64,000 nt of DNA from Entomortierella parvispora (Eukaryota > Mortierellomycota > Mortierellomycetes > Mortierellales > Mortierellaceae), in the NCBI GenBank assembly GCA_963573315.1, contig OY752141.1, forward strand, positions 558,001 to 622,000. The letters are read 5' to 3'. Under the pieces are notes generated by a model. The model was not told the origin of the DNA and ran no database searches. It saw only the letters and a program-made list of their open reading frames with translations. Below, piece after piece: positions 23,514 through 35,611 of this stretch (the stretch's first letter is position 1; every line of letters begins with the position of its first letter). The position numbers were made by a program, and so were the translations under genes.

Positions 23514-24665
23514 GGTTTGTGAAGAGGGGTCGTGATGAAGGGAGAGGCTGAGGGGTGAAGAGAAGCAGGAAAAGAAAAAAAAGGCTCTGATGGAAAAGGG
23601 GGCTTTCTTTTAAAGGATCGTGAAGCCAGCCCAATGGGCGATACGCGCGCTATTTTTTTTCTGCTCATTTCAAGGCTGATAGACCATGGTCCGGACTGAC
23701 TGATCGATAGGTGCTCGTCTGGTTCCTACTTTTTCCTTCCTGACCTGGCCGAAGAACGATAAACTATTGAACACAGGCCAAACTCCACAGTACACATCAA
23801 TAATCAACCGGAGAGCTTCCGTGCTACTTCTTGTCACGGAGCAAGACATCGCCATCTCTCTTTCTCAATACATTCTCGTTGTCCTATGAACAACATGAAC
23901 AACATGAAAAAAGAAGAAAGAAGCAGATGGAAGCAGATTGCAACGCGCCTTCATCGAAACACGTGTGTGTGCGTCAGAGGCAGTTGCGAACAAACAACCA
24001 AAAAACCACTCTGTTCTTCTCGGCTTCACGTGACAACTGCACCGTGTCTCCACGACGCGACTCAACCTAGGCTTTAAATATGGAAAGACTATACACAGAG
24101 TACAGCGGCCGCTTCCCGACTACAAACTGTGACGATGACCGGGGGAAGGAGAGCGTGTACAGCACTGTATTGTATTGTCCAGCAGGTGGGAGTCGGAGTG
24201 GGCTTCTCTTTTTCCAGGGCTTTGTTGGGCGTTGGGATCTTCTGGGACAAAAGTGGAAGCGGAGAACACAATTCAAGCCCGAAATGGAGAGGCTGTCCTC
24301 GGTTTCCGTCCGTTTGGTCCACAGGATTTAAACCGCGATTTTGTTTGAGTCCCTTTCCTTTGAAGAAGAAAAGAAAAGAAAAGGTATTTGAGAGGAACGA
24401 GGGAGCACACCGACGAGTCTGATGGCTGGATGGCTGTCAATCTGGTAAAGACAAATACCAAGGCTTTCTCTATTTTTCTCTCTCTCTTTTCTCTTTTTTC
24501 TTTTCTCTCTCTCATCCACGCTTCTTCCCCTTCCTTCCTCTTTCCACTTTCCTTTTCGCTAGCACCCTGTTGAGTACATCTGTTCCCGGTTCAACCCTTA
24601 CCCAGCCAATTCTCACTCCCCATTTCCTCAATCATTACCGAATCCGATCAGGACAGAATCTCACA
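23514..24665. other. divergent promoter region of GSIII and FTR1
   Basis: Both genes read outward from here. The sequence holds a CACGTG motif near 24027 and a (T/C)-rich leader before 24666. A TTTAAAAG-like site about 95 bp upstream of the GSIII start could serve as its TATA element. No gene is recognised. Confidence 0.55.
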
Positions 24666-26357
24666 ATGGCAGGAACCGATTACTTTTCGATTCCAATCTT
24701 CTTCATCATCTTCCGAGAGACTACGGAGGCTGCCATCATTGTCTCAGTCCTTCTCTCATTCCTGAGCCAAGTCCTCACTGAAGATCGCGCCATGCAAAGG
24801 CGTTTGGCCAGACAGGTAATGAGGACGCTATTTGTAACCCATAGCACTTTTACTGCGACCATAATCCGATGAGGTTCTTTGGAAGGACTCCTTGTTTGAA
24901 GGCGACTGACAGCAATTGAGCGGCTGATCTGCGTTCGGACAAACGGCTACTCTTTGCTTTCATTACTAACGCAGCGAACTGACTGTTGCTGTTAGGTCTG
25001 GAGTGGCACTGCGTTGGGGTTGACCATCTCGTTGGCTATCGGAGCAGCCTTCATTGTTGTCTGGTAAGTCGAATCAACATACAACTCGGTTGTACTTGTC
25101 CGGTACCGGGATTGAAAGTGAATCGGAGGGAGGAGTAGGATGTCCATTTGCTCACAGGGTCGCGGAGTTTTTGGAAAGGGCCAGTCCGAAAAGGCACCTT
25201 TGCGGACATGCAGGTGGGACTGACATCCCATTTTCAGATGGGCGCACAAAAATCTGGATTTGGGTCTAACAGGTCCGAGGGCGCTTGAATCCAGGCCAGC
25301 AACTGGCACAATTCTCCACACAGACCTCCAGCCCCTGACTTTTTTTTTTCATTTTATGTTCATCCCACCCCCCAGGAACAAGTATGGTCACAATCTGTGG
25401 GCCTCCAGTGAGGGCATCTGGGTCGGATGTTTCTCGTTTGTCGCCGTCTTGATGATCACAGTCATGGGAGTGGCCATGCTGCGAACAACCCAGATGCAAG
25501 AGAAATGGAAAGGCAAGCTCTCCAAGGCCATGGATGCTGAAAACTCTCGTGGTCTCGGCAACCAGTCGCGTCGCTATGCCCTCTTCATTCTGCCCTTGGT
25601 GACAGTCTTGCGTGAAGGGTTGGAGGCCATCGTGTTCATTGGAGGTGTGACCTTTACTGAACAGGCCAAGGCAATTCCTGCCGCTGTGGTGGTCGGTGTA
25701 TTTTGTGGATTGTTGGTCGGATACATCTTGTACCGTGGAGGCAACGGGATGTCACTGCATCGATTCTTCATCGGTTCGACCTGTCTGTTGTTGTTACTTG
25801 CTGCCGGATTGGTCGCGAAAGGAATTGCTTCGTTTGAGGCCTACACTTGGGCAAAGAAGATCCATGCCCAAGGAGACGACAGTGCGACATATGATCCCCG
25901 CGTCAATGTTTGGGGTCTCAAGTGCTGTGATCCCAATAATAACAATGCTGGTGGATGGCAGCTCTTCAACGCGATTCTGGTAAGTCTCCTCTTCTTTGCT
26001 TCCTCCGTATCCAATATCTGTCCAGACTGAAAATGTAACTAATCGCCATTATTTCACACTTACACCGGCCTTTCAAAATGTTAGGGCTGGAGCAACATCG
26101 CGTCCATTGGTACCATTGTCGGATATATTCTTTACTGGCTCGTCGTCATCGCCTGGCTGGTTTACATGAAACTGAAGCGTAGACGTGCGGCCAACCGCGC
26201 TGCTTTGGAAGAGGATCTGACCGAGTTTGTAGATGAGAAACAAGAAATCGGGACTGGATCGAGCACCAATTCGGACACAGTGAATGATATCGAGGGGGAC
26301 CGCATCGAAGAGTCGCCCGCGGTTGACAACAGCCCAGTTGATCTGAAGAATCTGTAG
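24666..26357 (+). CDS. FTR1: high-affinity iron permease Ftr1
   Basis: Plasma-membrane iron(III) permease that works with a Fet3-type multicopper ferroxidase. Exons 24666-24815, 24996-25063, 25376-25979 and 26085-26357 keep phase and give 364 aa, normal for the family. Seven hydrophobic segments are present. Both conserved R-E-x-x-E iron-binding motifs are visible: RETTEAAI in the first membrane segment and REGLEAIVF in the fourth. The extracellular region around LKCCDPNNNNAGGW and the cytosolic acidic tail (EEDLTEF...NDIEGD) also fit. No ferroxidase gene lies next to it, unlike the divergent FET3-FTR1 pairs common in other fungi, though one could lie outside this window. Vacuolar Fth1 is a less likely alternative. 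Confidence 0.95.
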
Positions 26358-26760
26358 ATTCTTTTAATCCTTCATATTCTCCCATTTACCATGTTGTACC
26401 ATAATTCATTAAAGCGTTGAAGTCGTAGACGTATTGTACCAACCAAGCTCATGATGGGTCGGCAAGGACCCAAAGGACTTTATGAGAATATCTTTACCCA
26501 GAGAGTAATCAAGCTCGAGTACTCTCTAGGGTTATTACAAATTTTCAACACGTAGGCAATGGGAACAGGCTTTTTTCCACAACTTTTTATCGTGAATATA
26601 ATACAAACGATCGATGCTCTAAAAAGAAAAGGATGGTTGGGTGTGTGGTGTGGGTGGGTACTCTGAAATAAATGCGATGATAAGAAGGAAAATGCTGGGT
26701 AGATTATCGAAAAGGATATCCCTTCTCTAAAATGTCACGGACAGGGGTAGTGCAAGGAAT
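26358..26760. other. convergent 3' ends of FTR1 and the nucleolin-like gene
   Basis: Shared 3' flank of two convergent genes. It contains a GT-rich run near 26640-26660. No coding signal is visible. Confidence 0.6.
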
Positions 26761-28126
26761 TTAGAAGGTAACCTTGGATCCCTGGAAGGAACCGAAGCCT
26801 CCGCGGTTGGTGCTAGCACCACCACGACCGCCACGACCGCCGCGACCACCGCGGTCACCACCGAAACCACCACGTCCACCACGACCGCCACGGCCTCCAC
26901 GAGCACCGCCACGTCCGCCACCGAATCCACCACCCTCGGCACGCTCGGGCTTCTTGCCGGCAAAGTCCAAACGGCAGGGGCGACCAGCGAGGTCAGAACC
27001 GTTCCAGGCAATGGCAGCCTTGGCCTCGTCAATGGTGGAGAACTGAATGTAACCGAAACCCTTGGGCTGACCAGACTCACGATCGGTGGGGAGACGGACA
27101 GAGAGAATCTCTCCGCACTCGGCGAAAGCGCCACGGAGATCATCCTCAGTGGCAGTGAAGGACAAGTTGCCGACGAAGAGGGTGTCGGAAGCCTCACCGG
27201 TGGGGGCGTTGTTGAAGGACTTGGCACCGGCCTCCTTCTTGGGGCGAGCCTCGGAGATGTCGACACGGATGGCACGACCATCAATCTCCTTTCCAGCAAG
27301 AGCCAAAGCAGCCTGGGCGCTCTCGGCGCTGACAAACTCGACGTAACCATATCTAATAACAATTGCAACGAGAAGGTTAGTTACAAATGATTTCTGGAAA
27401 TCTTGTTGATTGAATGGTCAAGAAGAAATGAAGTTCTTACCCCTTGGAGCGCTGGGAGTCGCGGTCAGTGATGACACGGACATCAGCAATCTCACCAACC
27501 TCGGCAAACTCGGAGCGGAGCCAGTCGTTATCGACGTTCCAGGAGAGACCACCGACGAAGACAGTGGTGGAAGCGCCCTCGGCAGCGGGGGCAGCAGCCT
27601 CGTCAGACTTGGCCTTCTTGACAGGGGTCTCCTCGACCTCAGCCTTGCGCTTGTTGTCAGTCTTGGTCTCCTTCTCATCATCAGAGTCGGAGTCAGAGTC
27701 CGACGAGCTGTCAGAGTCAGAAGAGGAAGAAGAAGAGGAAGAAGAGTCAGAGTCAGAGGACTCGGCCTTCTTCTCCTTCTTCTCCTCCTTCTTCTCGACC
27801 TTCTTGACCTCCTCCTTCTCGGACTCGGAATCAGAGTCAGAGTCAGAGTCGGAAGAGGAGGAAGAGTCAGAGTCAGAGGACTCGGCCTTCTTCTCTACGA
27901 CCTTCTTGGCCTCGACCTTCTTGACCTCGACCTTCTTGACCTCCTCCTTCTCGGACTCGGAGTCAGAGGAGTCAGAGTCAGAGGAGTCGGAAGAGGAAGA
28001 GGAAGAGGAAGAGGAAGAGGAATCGGAATCAGAGGAAGAGGAATCAGAAGACTCGACGACCTTCTTCTCCTTCTTGGAGACCTTGTTTTCTTTCTTGGAG
28101 ACCTTGGTAGCGACAGCCTTTGCCAT
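26761..28126 (-). CDS. nucleolin / Nsr1 / Gar2-like nucleolar RNA-binding protein
   Basis: Nucleolar protein for pre-rRNA processing and ribosome assembly. Exons 27441-28126 and 26761-27352 join in phase to 425 aa. The N-terminal 180 residues are alternating Lys-rich and Ser/Asp/Glu blocks, with many CK2-type acidic serine sites. RRM1 spans about 187-262 (RNP2 TVFVGGLSW; RNP1 KGYGYVEFV across the intron) and RRM2 about 285-358 (TLFVGNLSF; KGFGYIQFS). A C-terminal RGG/GAR domain (about 367-425) made of GRGGARGGRGG repeats is a likely arginine methylation substrate. The layout acidic-RRM-RRM-GAR is that of Nsr1 and Gar2. The repetitive acidic DNA creates long spurious open frames on the opposite strand. 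Confidence 0.93.
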
Positions 28127-30062
28127 TGTGATGATGTTTTTAGGGAGGGATGAAGGGAAAGGAAAAGTGAAAGAAGCAAATGAATGCAGGCTGAGGAATC
28201 TTATTGGGAGTGGCAAACAGAGTCACTGGCGGTTCCTGATAGCGTGCTAATCCCATGTAGCCAGAGAGGCAAAAAAAAAAAAAAAAAAAAAAAAAAAAGT
28301 GGCAGTCATGCTCAGCCACAAGTGTAAACAATCCTTCTTCCAGATGCATGAACGCAGCGCATGCGATCATGGAAGAGTTCTCTCGTGGGCATCAGTGACG
28401 TGCTTCGATCCTGGAGCGGGCCAATCAGCTGAGGGCGATACCATGCGCTTTTGTGCCATGTCACTCTGTCCAGCCTGTGCCTGGTCTGGGCAGCCAGCAG
28501 CAGCAGCCAGCAAGTGAGTCTCGATCACATTCAACCTCAGAGAGGACGGCTCCGAGGACGAGAGCTTTCTATACATTTCCGCGAGCCATGTAGAACCCAG
28601 CAGCAGCCAGCAGCCAGCAGCCAGCACTTGTGCGAGCAGGCAGCCATGCTGGCAGCAGATAGAGATATGAAAAAATGACATCATGCGCTGTTGCCTCGAG
28701 CGTTGTGCGTTGTGCGCGCACTCTGTCCCTCCGTCCCTCTCTTCCTTTCCCTCCTCTTTCTCTCCCTTTCCTCCCCCTTCCGCTCTTCAATCGCACCTCC
28801 TCCCTGCTTCCATCCCACTGGGATTGCACTGCAACTGCTCACTTGTACTTGGCCCCTCGTCATCAACATCCTCATTCCCTTCCACCCCACTTCCTCCTCC
28901 TCCTCCTCCTCCCCCTCTCCATCCCAATCCTCGTCATCATCTCTTGCAAAACAACAAAAAGAGATAAAAAAAGGTAGCCGCTTGCAAACACTACCCCCCC
29001 CAGTCGATTGGTCATCACCCTTTGTCCTCTCTGTTCCACGGCCCCACTGCTCTTTCTCCTCTGGTCCGCACTAGACCCAAAACACCACCCAGACCAACAC
29101 AACAGTCACCATGTGTCCACCACCTCTTGGTCTAGTGCCAGAGTCCAGGGAATCATGCATCCTGTCTAGACCATGCTTGCAAGCATTCATTGATTGTGTG
29201 AAGAAATGCTCCTGCTGCACTGCATTATCTGCGCATCCTCCGTCTCCTGAGTGGGTCCTCTCTTCACGCTGTCGCCTTCTCCTTTCCCTTTCCCTTTCCC
29301 TTTCCCTTTTCCTTTTCCTTTTCCTTTCCCTTTCCCTTGCCTGTCACTTATGCCCCTTGTGCGTCACACCGCCTGTTTGTCTGGTGGAGCTCAAGGCTCT
29401 TTGCAGCGGTCTGCCTTCTTTACTTGTCTGCTTATTTACTTGCCTTCGTTTTCGTGGAGCGTGGAGCATGTGCATGGTGTATATGTGCTTTGCTCTTTTT
29501 TCCGCAGATATTGTTGTCCGTGTGTTCTGCGGTGCAGCAGTTGTCTGTGACCCTCGGCCAGGAAGATCTTCCAGCTAGTCAGGCTGTCAGTCGACCTTCT
29601 CTCGGAACTCCCTTTGGGGTGATAATTGTTCTCCCTCGTCTCCTACCGCCCGTCCCGCCCTAGTCGTTGACTGGCCATGTCACACCGCTCCCACTTCCGC
29701 TCCACCAACAAAAGACTCAACGGTCTCGGTCAGATTAAAATGGGTTCCCATTGACAGGCAACCACTCCGGCAACAGGGCAACAGTGGCCATGACATGGAA
29801 GGGGCAGTAATGGGGGCAAAGTGCAAAAAGTGCAAACGTAGTTACCTTGCCGCTCTTTCACACAAACGGCATCCAATCAACCACAGCCGTTCAGTATACT
29901 AACCCTCCGAACGACATCCATTTGCAATGGTAGCAGCCAACGAACGTCCTCTTTATTTTCCTGCTCGTTTGACTGGCTCCGTACTTTTGTTTGCCTTGCA
30001 CATCATCTTTCGACCCTGCAAGTGATCGCACCGAACGACTCACGGAGCAGAACCTACTTCAA
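28127..30062. other. divergent promoter region, nucleolin-like and bZIP genes
   Basis: About 1.9 kb with low-complexity DNA: an A run of 28 bases at 28271-28298, CAGCAGCCAGCAG-type repeats near 28490-28512 and 28597-28625, pyrimidine runs at 28735-28800 and a (CCCTTT)n tract near 29278-29336. No protein family is recognised. The bZIP leader must lie near the right end. Confidence 0.55.
29278..29336. repeat. (TTTCCC)n / (TTTTCC)n hexamer tract
   Basis: About nine consecutive hexamers, first TTTCCC then TTTTCC then TTTCCC again. This is a simple-sequence repeat upstream of the bZIP gene. Confidence 0.85.
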
Positions 30063-32127
30063 ATGACGACCGTCGGCTCGTTGCCTGGGGATCTTGCCCC
30101 CGGAAATGAAGTCAACTGCAAGACTACTATGGGTAAGCGAACTGTACACTTTACCTTTCCCTTTTTGCCATTTGCCTCTTTGACGTCAATATCTAACGAC
30201 CCGGATATCTGATGCAGACTCGCTGCCTTCGCCTACCAACTCGGTTCCCTATATCATTGCCACCGCTGTAGATGGCGCCAAGACTGAAGCAGTTGTTGCG
30301 CCTATCCATGGTGGAAGTCCCATGAGATACCTGCAAGCGTCATCGAAGCTGGATCAGGAACCTAACCCATTTGAACAAAGCTTTTCTGGTATGGCTTCGG
30401 ACAAATCCGGGGCAGGAGCAGGTGGAGTCGGATCTAAAGTCGAGACTCCAAAGCCCGTTCTCCCTCCTATTGCATCCATGTCAGGACGACTCGCACCTGG
30501 AGCCGCCGACTTTGGATGGGACGCTCAATCCCTTCGGATGGGTCCATTATCGCCATCCATGTTGGAGGGACCCCAGAATCCGATCGTTTTTGAAAAGGAT
30601 ACGACATCACTTCCTCTCCCGATCGGATCTTTCCCCCCTCCCTCCTCTGGCTCTATGGCCTCAGTTTTGATGGCCAGTGGCTACGGACCAGGCTCATTGC
30701 CCGGGCCAGTTCTCCCTGCCCACACTTCGGAATCATACCCTCCTGCTCCTTACAACCCATCCCACCCAGTATCGCAGGCGCAGCAGCCGCCTGTACCGGC
30801 GCCCCATATGCAGCATCAACAGCAACATCAGGGCGGAAATGGACCTCGGCCTCAACATCCACAACAACAGCAGCAACGGCCGCAGCAATACGCCCCTCAC
30901 CCCAACGACCGGTACATGCCGCCACCATCCCACCATCAAGGAGCTCTGCAATCAGACATGAACGGATTTGGAAACAACCTCCACCTTCTGAGCCAGGCAC
31001 AGGCCACACACAGGGAACACTGGACCAAGCGGGAGAACGCAGACTCGAACAACGGAAGTGCTCCTCTCGGTCAGCATCCTCACACATATGGCCCTCAGTC
31101 TCACTCACAACCTCCAGCACACGGACAAATGAATGCACAATCTGGACCTCATATCAACGGACAACCCCACCCTGGTATGACCGGTATGCCGACTTCTCAG
31201 CAGCAGCAGCAGCAGCTTCCTCAAAATGGCACGGAGCCTACATTTGTTCGAAGAGTTGCTCGCCGGAGTAGGGCGCAAACAGAGGAAAGTGATGACTCTG
31301 AACGATCTGAGTTGTCTGGGAAGAATGGACAGGGATCTGAGGGTAACAGTCATAAGAAGCAAGCTGTGGGTCAGGGTGTTACTGGAACGGGAGATGAAAA
31401 AATGGATGAGGAAGAGAAGCGAAAGAACTTTTTGGAACGTAATCGTCAAGGTAAAACGAAGATACTGTCGCGATCGTCTGCTTACGTTCTCTGCGGAGGA
31501 GAGTTTTAACCACGAACCAATTTTTATTAACGAATGTCACCGTTATAATATTTTTCTTTAGCCGCACTTAAGTGTCGACAGCGCAAGAAGCAGTGGCTGT
31601 CCAACTTGCAGGCCAAGGTTGAGTACCTTTCAACAGACAATGAGCATCTACAGGCCCAGACGGCGGCCCTTCGGGATGAGATTATTCATCTCAAGGCACT
31701 GTTGCTCGCCCACAAGGACTGTCCTGTGGCTCAAGCGAACGGAGCATATGCAGACTCGATCACCATGACAGGACCGCCTCCGCCTGGACATCCTGGCGCA
31801 ATGGGTGGACCTCATGGAAGAGCACCACCTCACCCTCAACAACATCAACAACATCAACAGCATCAACAGCATCAACAGCATCAACAGCATCAACAACAAC
31901 AGTCCATGCAAGGAAGACCTGGCCCTGGCCCTCAGGCTAGAGGACCCATGCCTCCTCACCCTCAACAGTTCCAACATGGCCCCCCACCCACGAATATGCA
32001 GAACGGAATTCCTCCGCCCCCAGGATCGATGGCCCCCGGGGGTCCGCCAGGTCGCCCCATGTCAATGATGCAAGACATCACCCCTAATGCATCACCTAGT
32101 CAGGGCCAGATGAACGGACGGTACTGA
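30063..32127 (+). CDS. bZIP transcription factor of the ATF/CREB (Atf1) type
   Basis: Nuclear DNA-binding regulator, probably of stress responses downstream of a Hog1/Sty1-type MAP kinase, as for Atf1 relatives (inference). Exons 30063-30132, 30218-31450 and 31562-32127 join in phase to 622 aa. The bZIP lies at about 425-490: KRKNFLERNRQAALKCRQRKK is split by intron 2 exactly in the basic region, with the family-diagnostic N-x-x-A-A-x-x-C-R core, followed by the zipper KVEYLSTDNEHLQ...ALRDEI. The N-terminal half is Pro/Gln/His-rich with several Ser-Pro/Thr-Pro sites (LPSPTNS, GPLSPS) that could be MAPK targets. The C-terminal tail is a Gln/His repeat coded by a CAACAT/CAGCAT array, then Pro/Gly-rich. 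The start ATG at 30063 is the first in frame. A consensus CRE lies in intron 1. Confidence 0.9.
30181..30188. promoter_or_regulatory. consensus CRE (TGACGTCA) in intron 1 of the bZIP gene
   Basis: The full 8-bp palindromic ATF/CREB site lies in the first intron, 30 bp before exon 2. One such site is expected by chance in a window this size, so regulation of its own gene is only a suggestion. Confidence 0.45.
31840..31895. repeat. (CAACAT/CAGCAT CAA)n coding repeat
   Basis: Nonamers coding Gln-His-Gln are repeated about six times in exon 3 of the bZIP gene. The copy number is likely to vary between strains. Confidence 0.85.
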
Positions 32128-32523
32128 AAAACGGATTGAAAATATACAAAAGTACAGAGTAGAACGGAAAAACATACCTTTCTTCCTTTGTTGTTTATTA
32201 TTCAACTCCTAAAAAAGACGACCATTGACTATTGGTGCATCCACCATCTATCATTGACCCCGCCATAATCTGCTTCGTTATTGTATTCTATCATATATCT
32301 TCTAAAACAGATCCACAATTACATATTTCTCTGTTGTCAATGACTGTCCATCCTGGTTGAGAAAGTGTGCGGCATAAAAGAAAGAGAGGAAGAGGAGCAG
32401 GAGGAGCAGGAGGAGAGTAGAATCCACAAACTTACTGATGGTCCGGTACGAAAATTGAAAGGAAGGATATATTATACATTTGACTACTCTAACTGGACAT
32501 TGTCAAGACCGTGCTCTTTAAGC
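32128..32523. other. convergent 3' ends of the bZIP and glycogen synthase genes
   Basis: About 395 bp of presumed 3' untranslated sequence of both genes, including a GGAGGAGCA-type purine run near 32383-32415. No coding signal is visible. Confidence 0.6.
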
Positions 32524-35500
32524 CTATTGAGAGCGGTTGCCGTTGACTTTACCATTTTGAGCACCGTTGCTCTGGTAATAGCTTCCGTTTTGACCACCCA
32601 TCGTGTCCTTGTACTGAGCCTGAGCAGCGGCAACGCCGACAGAGTTGATGTTCTCTTGAGCGGCCTCAATATCATCCTCGGTCACGTCAAACTCACCCTC
32701 GGCCAAGAGGTTTTCCTTGGTAGATTGACGACGGAAAGGAATACGGATCTGGAAATCTGATTCCTCGTCCTCATGTCCCTGCATCTTGTATTGGAGATAC
32801 TTTTCCCGATCATGAATCGACATGTTGGCAAAGGTCATCTCATTATCCGATCCCTCACGGGGAGTGCGAATACGGGGGGAGCCAGGAGCAGAACGAGGTG
32901 GGGGCACCTTTGTGCGTACGCCTGCGGCAGCAACAGCGGACTCGTCCGCACCAAAGTAATCATCATCGAATGAATCAGGGTACGCCCTCCTGAGAGCCAA
33001 TTGACGGGCCTTAATATACTCCAATCCCATGCGCTTCCAGTCCAACAAATCTGAAAGACGCTCGGTTCTGTTACGTTGGTTGATACGTTGGCGACGAGAC
33101 TTTTGGCAGAAAGCCAACATTTGATCCGAAAGCTGTTGAATCGACTCCTCCACAGACTTCATACGGCGATCCACAATGTAAATACCATACTCGGACGAAT
33201 CCACAATGTTGTCATCCATGAAGCAACCAAATCCTGACAAATTGGTTGTGATACTGGGCACACCCATGACTGTGCACTCGGCTGGGGTGTAACCCCAAGG
33301 CTCGTAATACGAAGGGAAGACACCCAAATGGCAACCACGGACAAACTCCTCATAGTCCAATCCGAACAGAGGGTTGTTTGAGTTCAAGAACTCGGGGTGG
33401 AAAACGACCTTGACACGATCTGAGGGGTGGTTGAAGAGACCCAAACGGCGCAATTGACCCAAGACGGGATCATTGTTGTCATCGGCCATATTGTGTGTGA
33501 CAATAGGAGGGAGAGTCGAACGCTTCAAGGCAAAAGTACGTCGCTTGAGCAAGATCTGATCCTCGTTCGTCAAGAACTGGGTAGTGTTCACATCTCCTCC
33601 ACGGGCAGCCTTCTCAAACAAACGGGTTTCCATGCGCTTGGCGATATCCGAGACAGTTTCCTTCAACTGCTTGACGACTGCCTGGCCTTTCAAGGTCTCA
33701 ACAGTGAAGGAGTGAGTCTCGGCGGGGGAAATGATGAAGGCGACAACAGTCATTGGAGAACCGCTAGCTTTGAGCTTCTCGTTCAAACCTGCAGAAGATC
33801 AAAAATATAATCAAACGTTAGTTGTCATTGTCCGTTTGAGAACAAAAGAGTCTTCACATCCACACGACTGGGAATCTTACGTTGAAGAGACTCGATGAAC
33901 ATATCCAATCCCTTATTACGGTACTCGTAACGACCAGCAGTGAAGAAGTACAAGGTGTTCTCGAGATCAAAGTCGTAATGACCATAGAAATGGCCCCGGA
34001 TGAAGTCATGGATACGATCCTTGGAGACAGCATGCAAGTTCTGGAATTCGTGCATGGCCGAGAACTTGACGACGTTCAAACCATTGGGCAAGACGCCATC
34101 GGGCTTGCGCTTCAACAGATGCTCGGCCTCATAGGCGGTGATGTGGGAGACGGTGGTAAAGACATCACAGCAATGCGTGGCGGCACGCTCAATGCAATAA
34201 CGGTGGTAGATGCCACGTTTGCCTGCCTCGTGATCGACATCAAAGTTACGCAGGTTGTTGTAGAAATCAACGGAGCCAGCACAGAGGTAGCGTCCCAAGA
34301 GGGTGGCGTGGGTGGTGAAGATGGTCGTCACGTCAATGTGACGCTTGCGGCACAGCGCGACACCGACACCGACGAGCCACTCGTGGAAATGGGCAATGAT
34401 GGCAGCCTTGCGCTCGTGGGAAGCAAACTGTTTTTTGGTGAACCGACAGAAAATAGAAAAGGGTGAGAAAATTGCGCCACCAAAAAGAGTTCAAGACTGA
34501 GCGATTGTTGGGTGGAAAGAGTATTTTTTTTCTCTCCGAGTGCTCACGTCTCCTGCTCTTCTCCTCGTCTTGGATCTGTCATCCATGTCCATCCTTCTCC
34601 CCCACCGTTATCTCCACTGGTCTTCTTTTCTATCTTTCCTCATGACCTCTTGTTGGCGATCGTCTATTTTTTTTCCTTCCTGGAATAAATGAGCCGGCCT
34701 GAGGTCCAGTCGACCACGGGTTTCATTTGAACCCAGATAAAACATGACGCCCTTCGAAACAGTCTTCTGCTCCTGAGCCAGATCACTAACCCCGGTTCAT
34801 GGAAGCTGATCCGGACCGTGTCGTCACATCCGCTCCTTCTTCTCTCATACGTGTTCTTCATCCCCTTGTAATCTTCGCTTGTGGTTTCCGGCTCTCTTTT
34901 TTTCACCCCAGCATCCTTGTTGTACTCTTGTAGATCAACAAACAAATAAAATAGCAACTACTTCGTCTTTTTGCTTACCTCGCCGAGAAACCAGGCAACC
35001 AAGTATCCAAAGAGAATGGCCTCGTTTGTCTCATGATCATTTGGTGGAGAAGGGATTCCGGCCACGTTCCAGAGATCGCCCTTCCACTCGTCCAACTTGT
35101 GGTAGACCGAACCTGTGTCAAAGAGCAAGACCTTGGGTGCTCCCTCAATGAGCCAGCGACCATACAGGAACTTGACGCCACGTTCCTTCATAGACTCAAG
35201 AGTCAGACGAAGCTCGGGAGTGTCAGGTTCCAAGGTCTCGACTTCTAAGGGGGCTGTTTTGTAGGACAAAGGTCCAATCATGGTATAGCGATCGCCATAT
35301 TCATGGCTGGTCACTGGAGCCTTGGACTTGAGCACCGTGTAGATGCCTCCGACTGCAAAACAAAGAATTCAGAATTGAAGGTTAGGTCACAATGATGATG
35401 GTATGATCCATTCGAAGGGGTTTTTGATCTATGGGTGCTTTGGGCAGCTATTTTAGATCCTGATCCAAGAGCGTGCTTGGATCAAGGCGGCTAGCCTGTC

Positions 35501-35611
35501 GCAGAAGGGCGTGAAAGGAAAGGACTTACCCTTGTTGGCAACTTCCCAGGCAATCTCGAAGAGGAGAGGCTTGTGGACGTTTCTCGGCTGAGATGTCTTA
35601 TCGGTTGTCAT
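32524..35611 (-). CDS. GSY: glycogen synthase (GT3 family)
   Basis: Cytosolic enzyme that extends alpha-1,4-glucan from UDP-glucose. Exons 35530-35611, 34979-35352, 33881-34427 and 32524-33788 join in phase to 755 aa. The N-terminus has [19 protein letters not shown], the donor-binding G-G-x-Y loop split by intron 1. Then come [36 protein letters not shown] and the catalytic [21 protein letters not shown] with the two conserved Glu residues. The arginine cluster [19 protein letters not shown] is the glucose-6-phosphate sensor of fungal and animal enzymes. The C-terminal tail carries Ser-Pro and Arg-x-x-Ser sites ([14 protein letters not shown]), where inhibitory phosphorylation occurs in relatives. 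The family call is certain; one paralogue only is seen here. Confidence 0.96.

Noticed and set aside
27410-28250. Long plus-strand open frames opposite the nucleolin-like gene
   Set aside because: They are mirror images of Ser/Asp/Glu/Lys codon repeats on the minus strand. The minus frame has two RRMs and a GAR domain with a phase-consistent intron.
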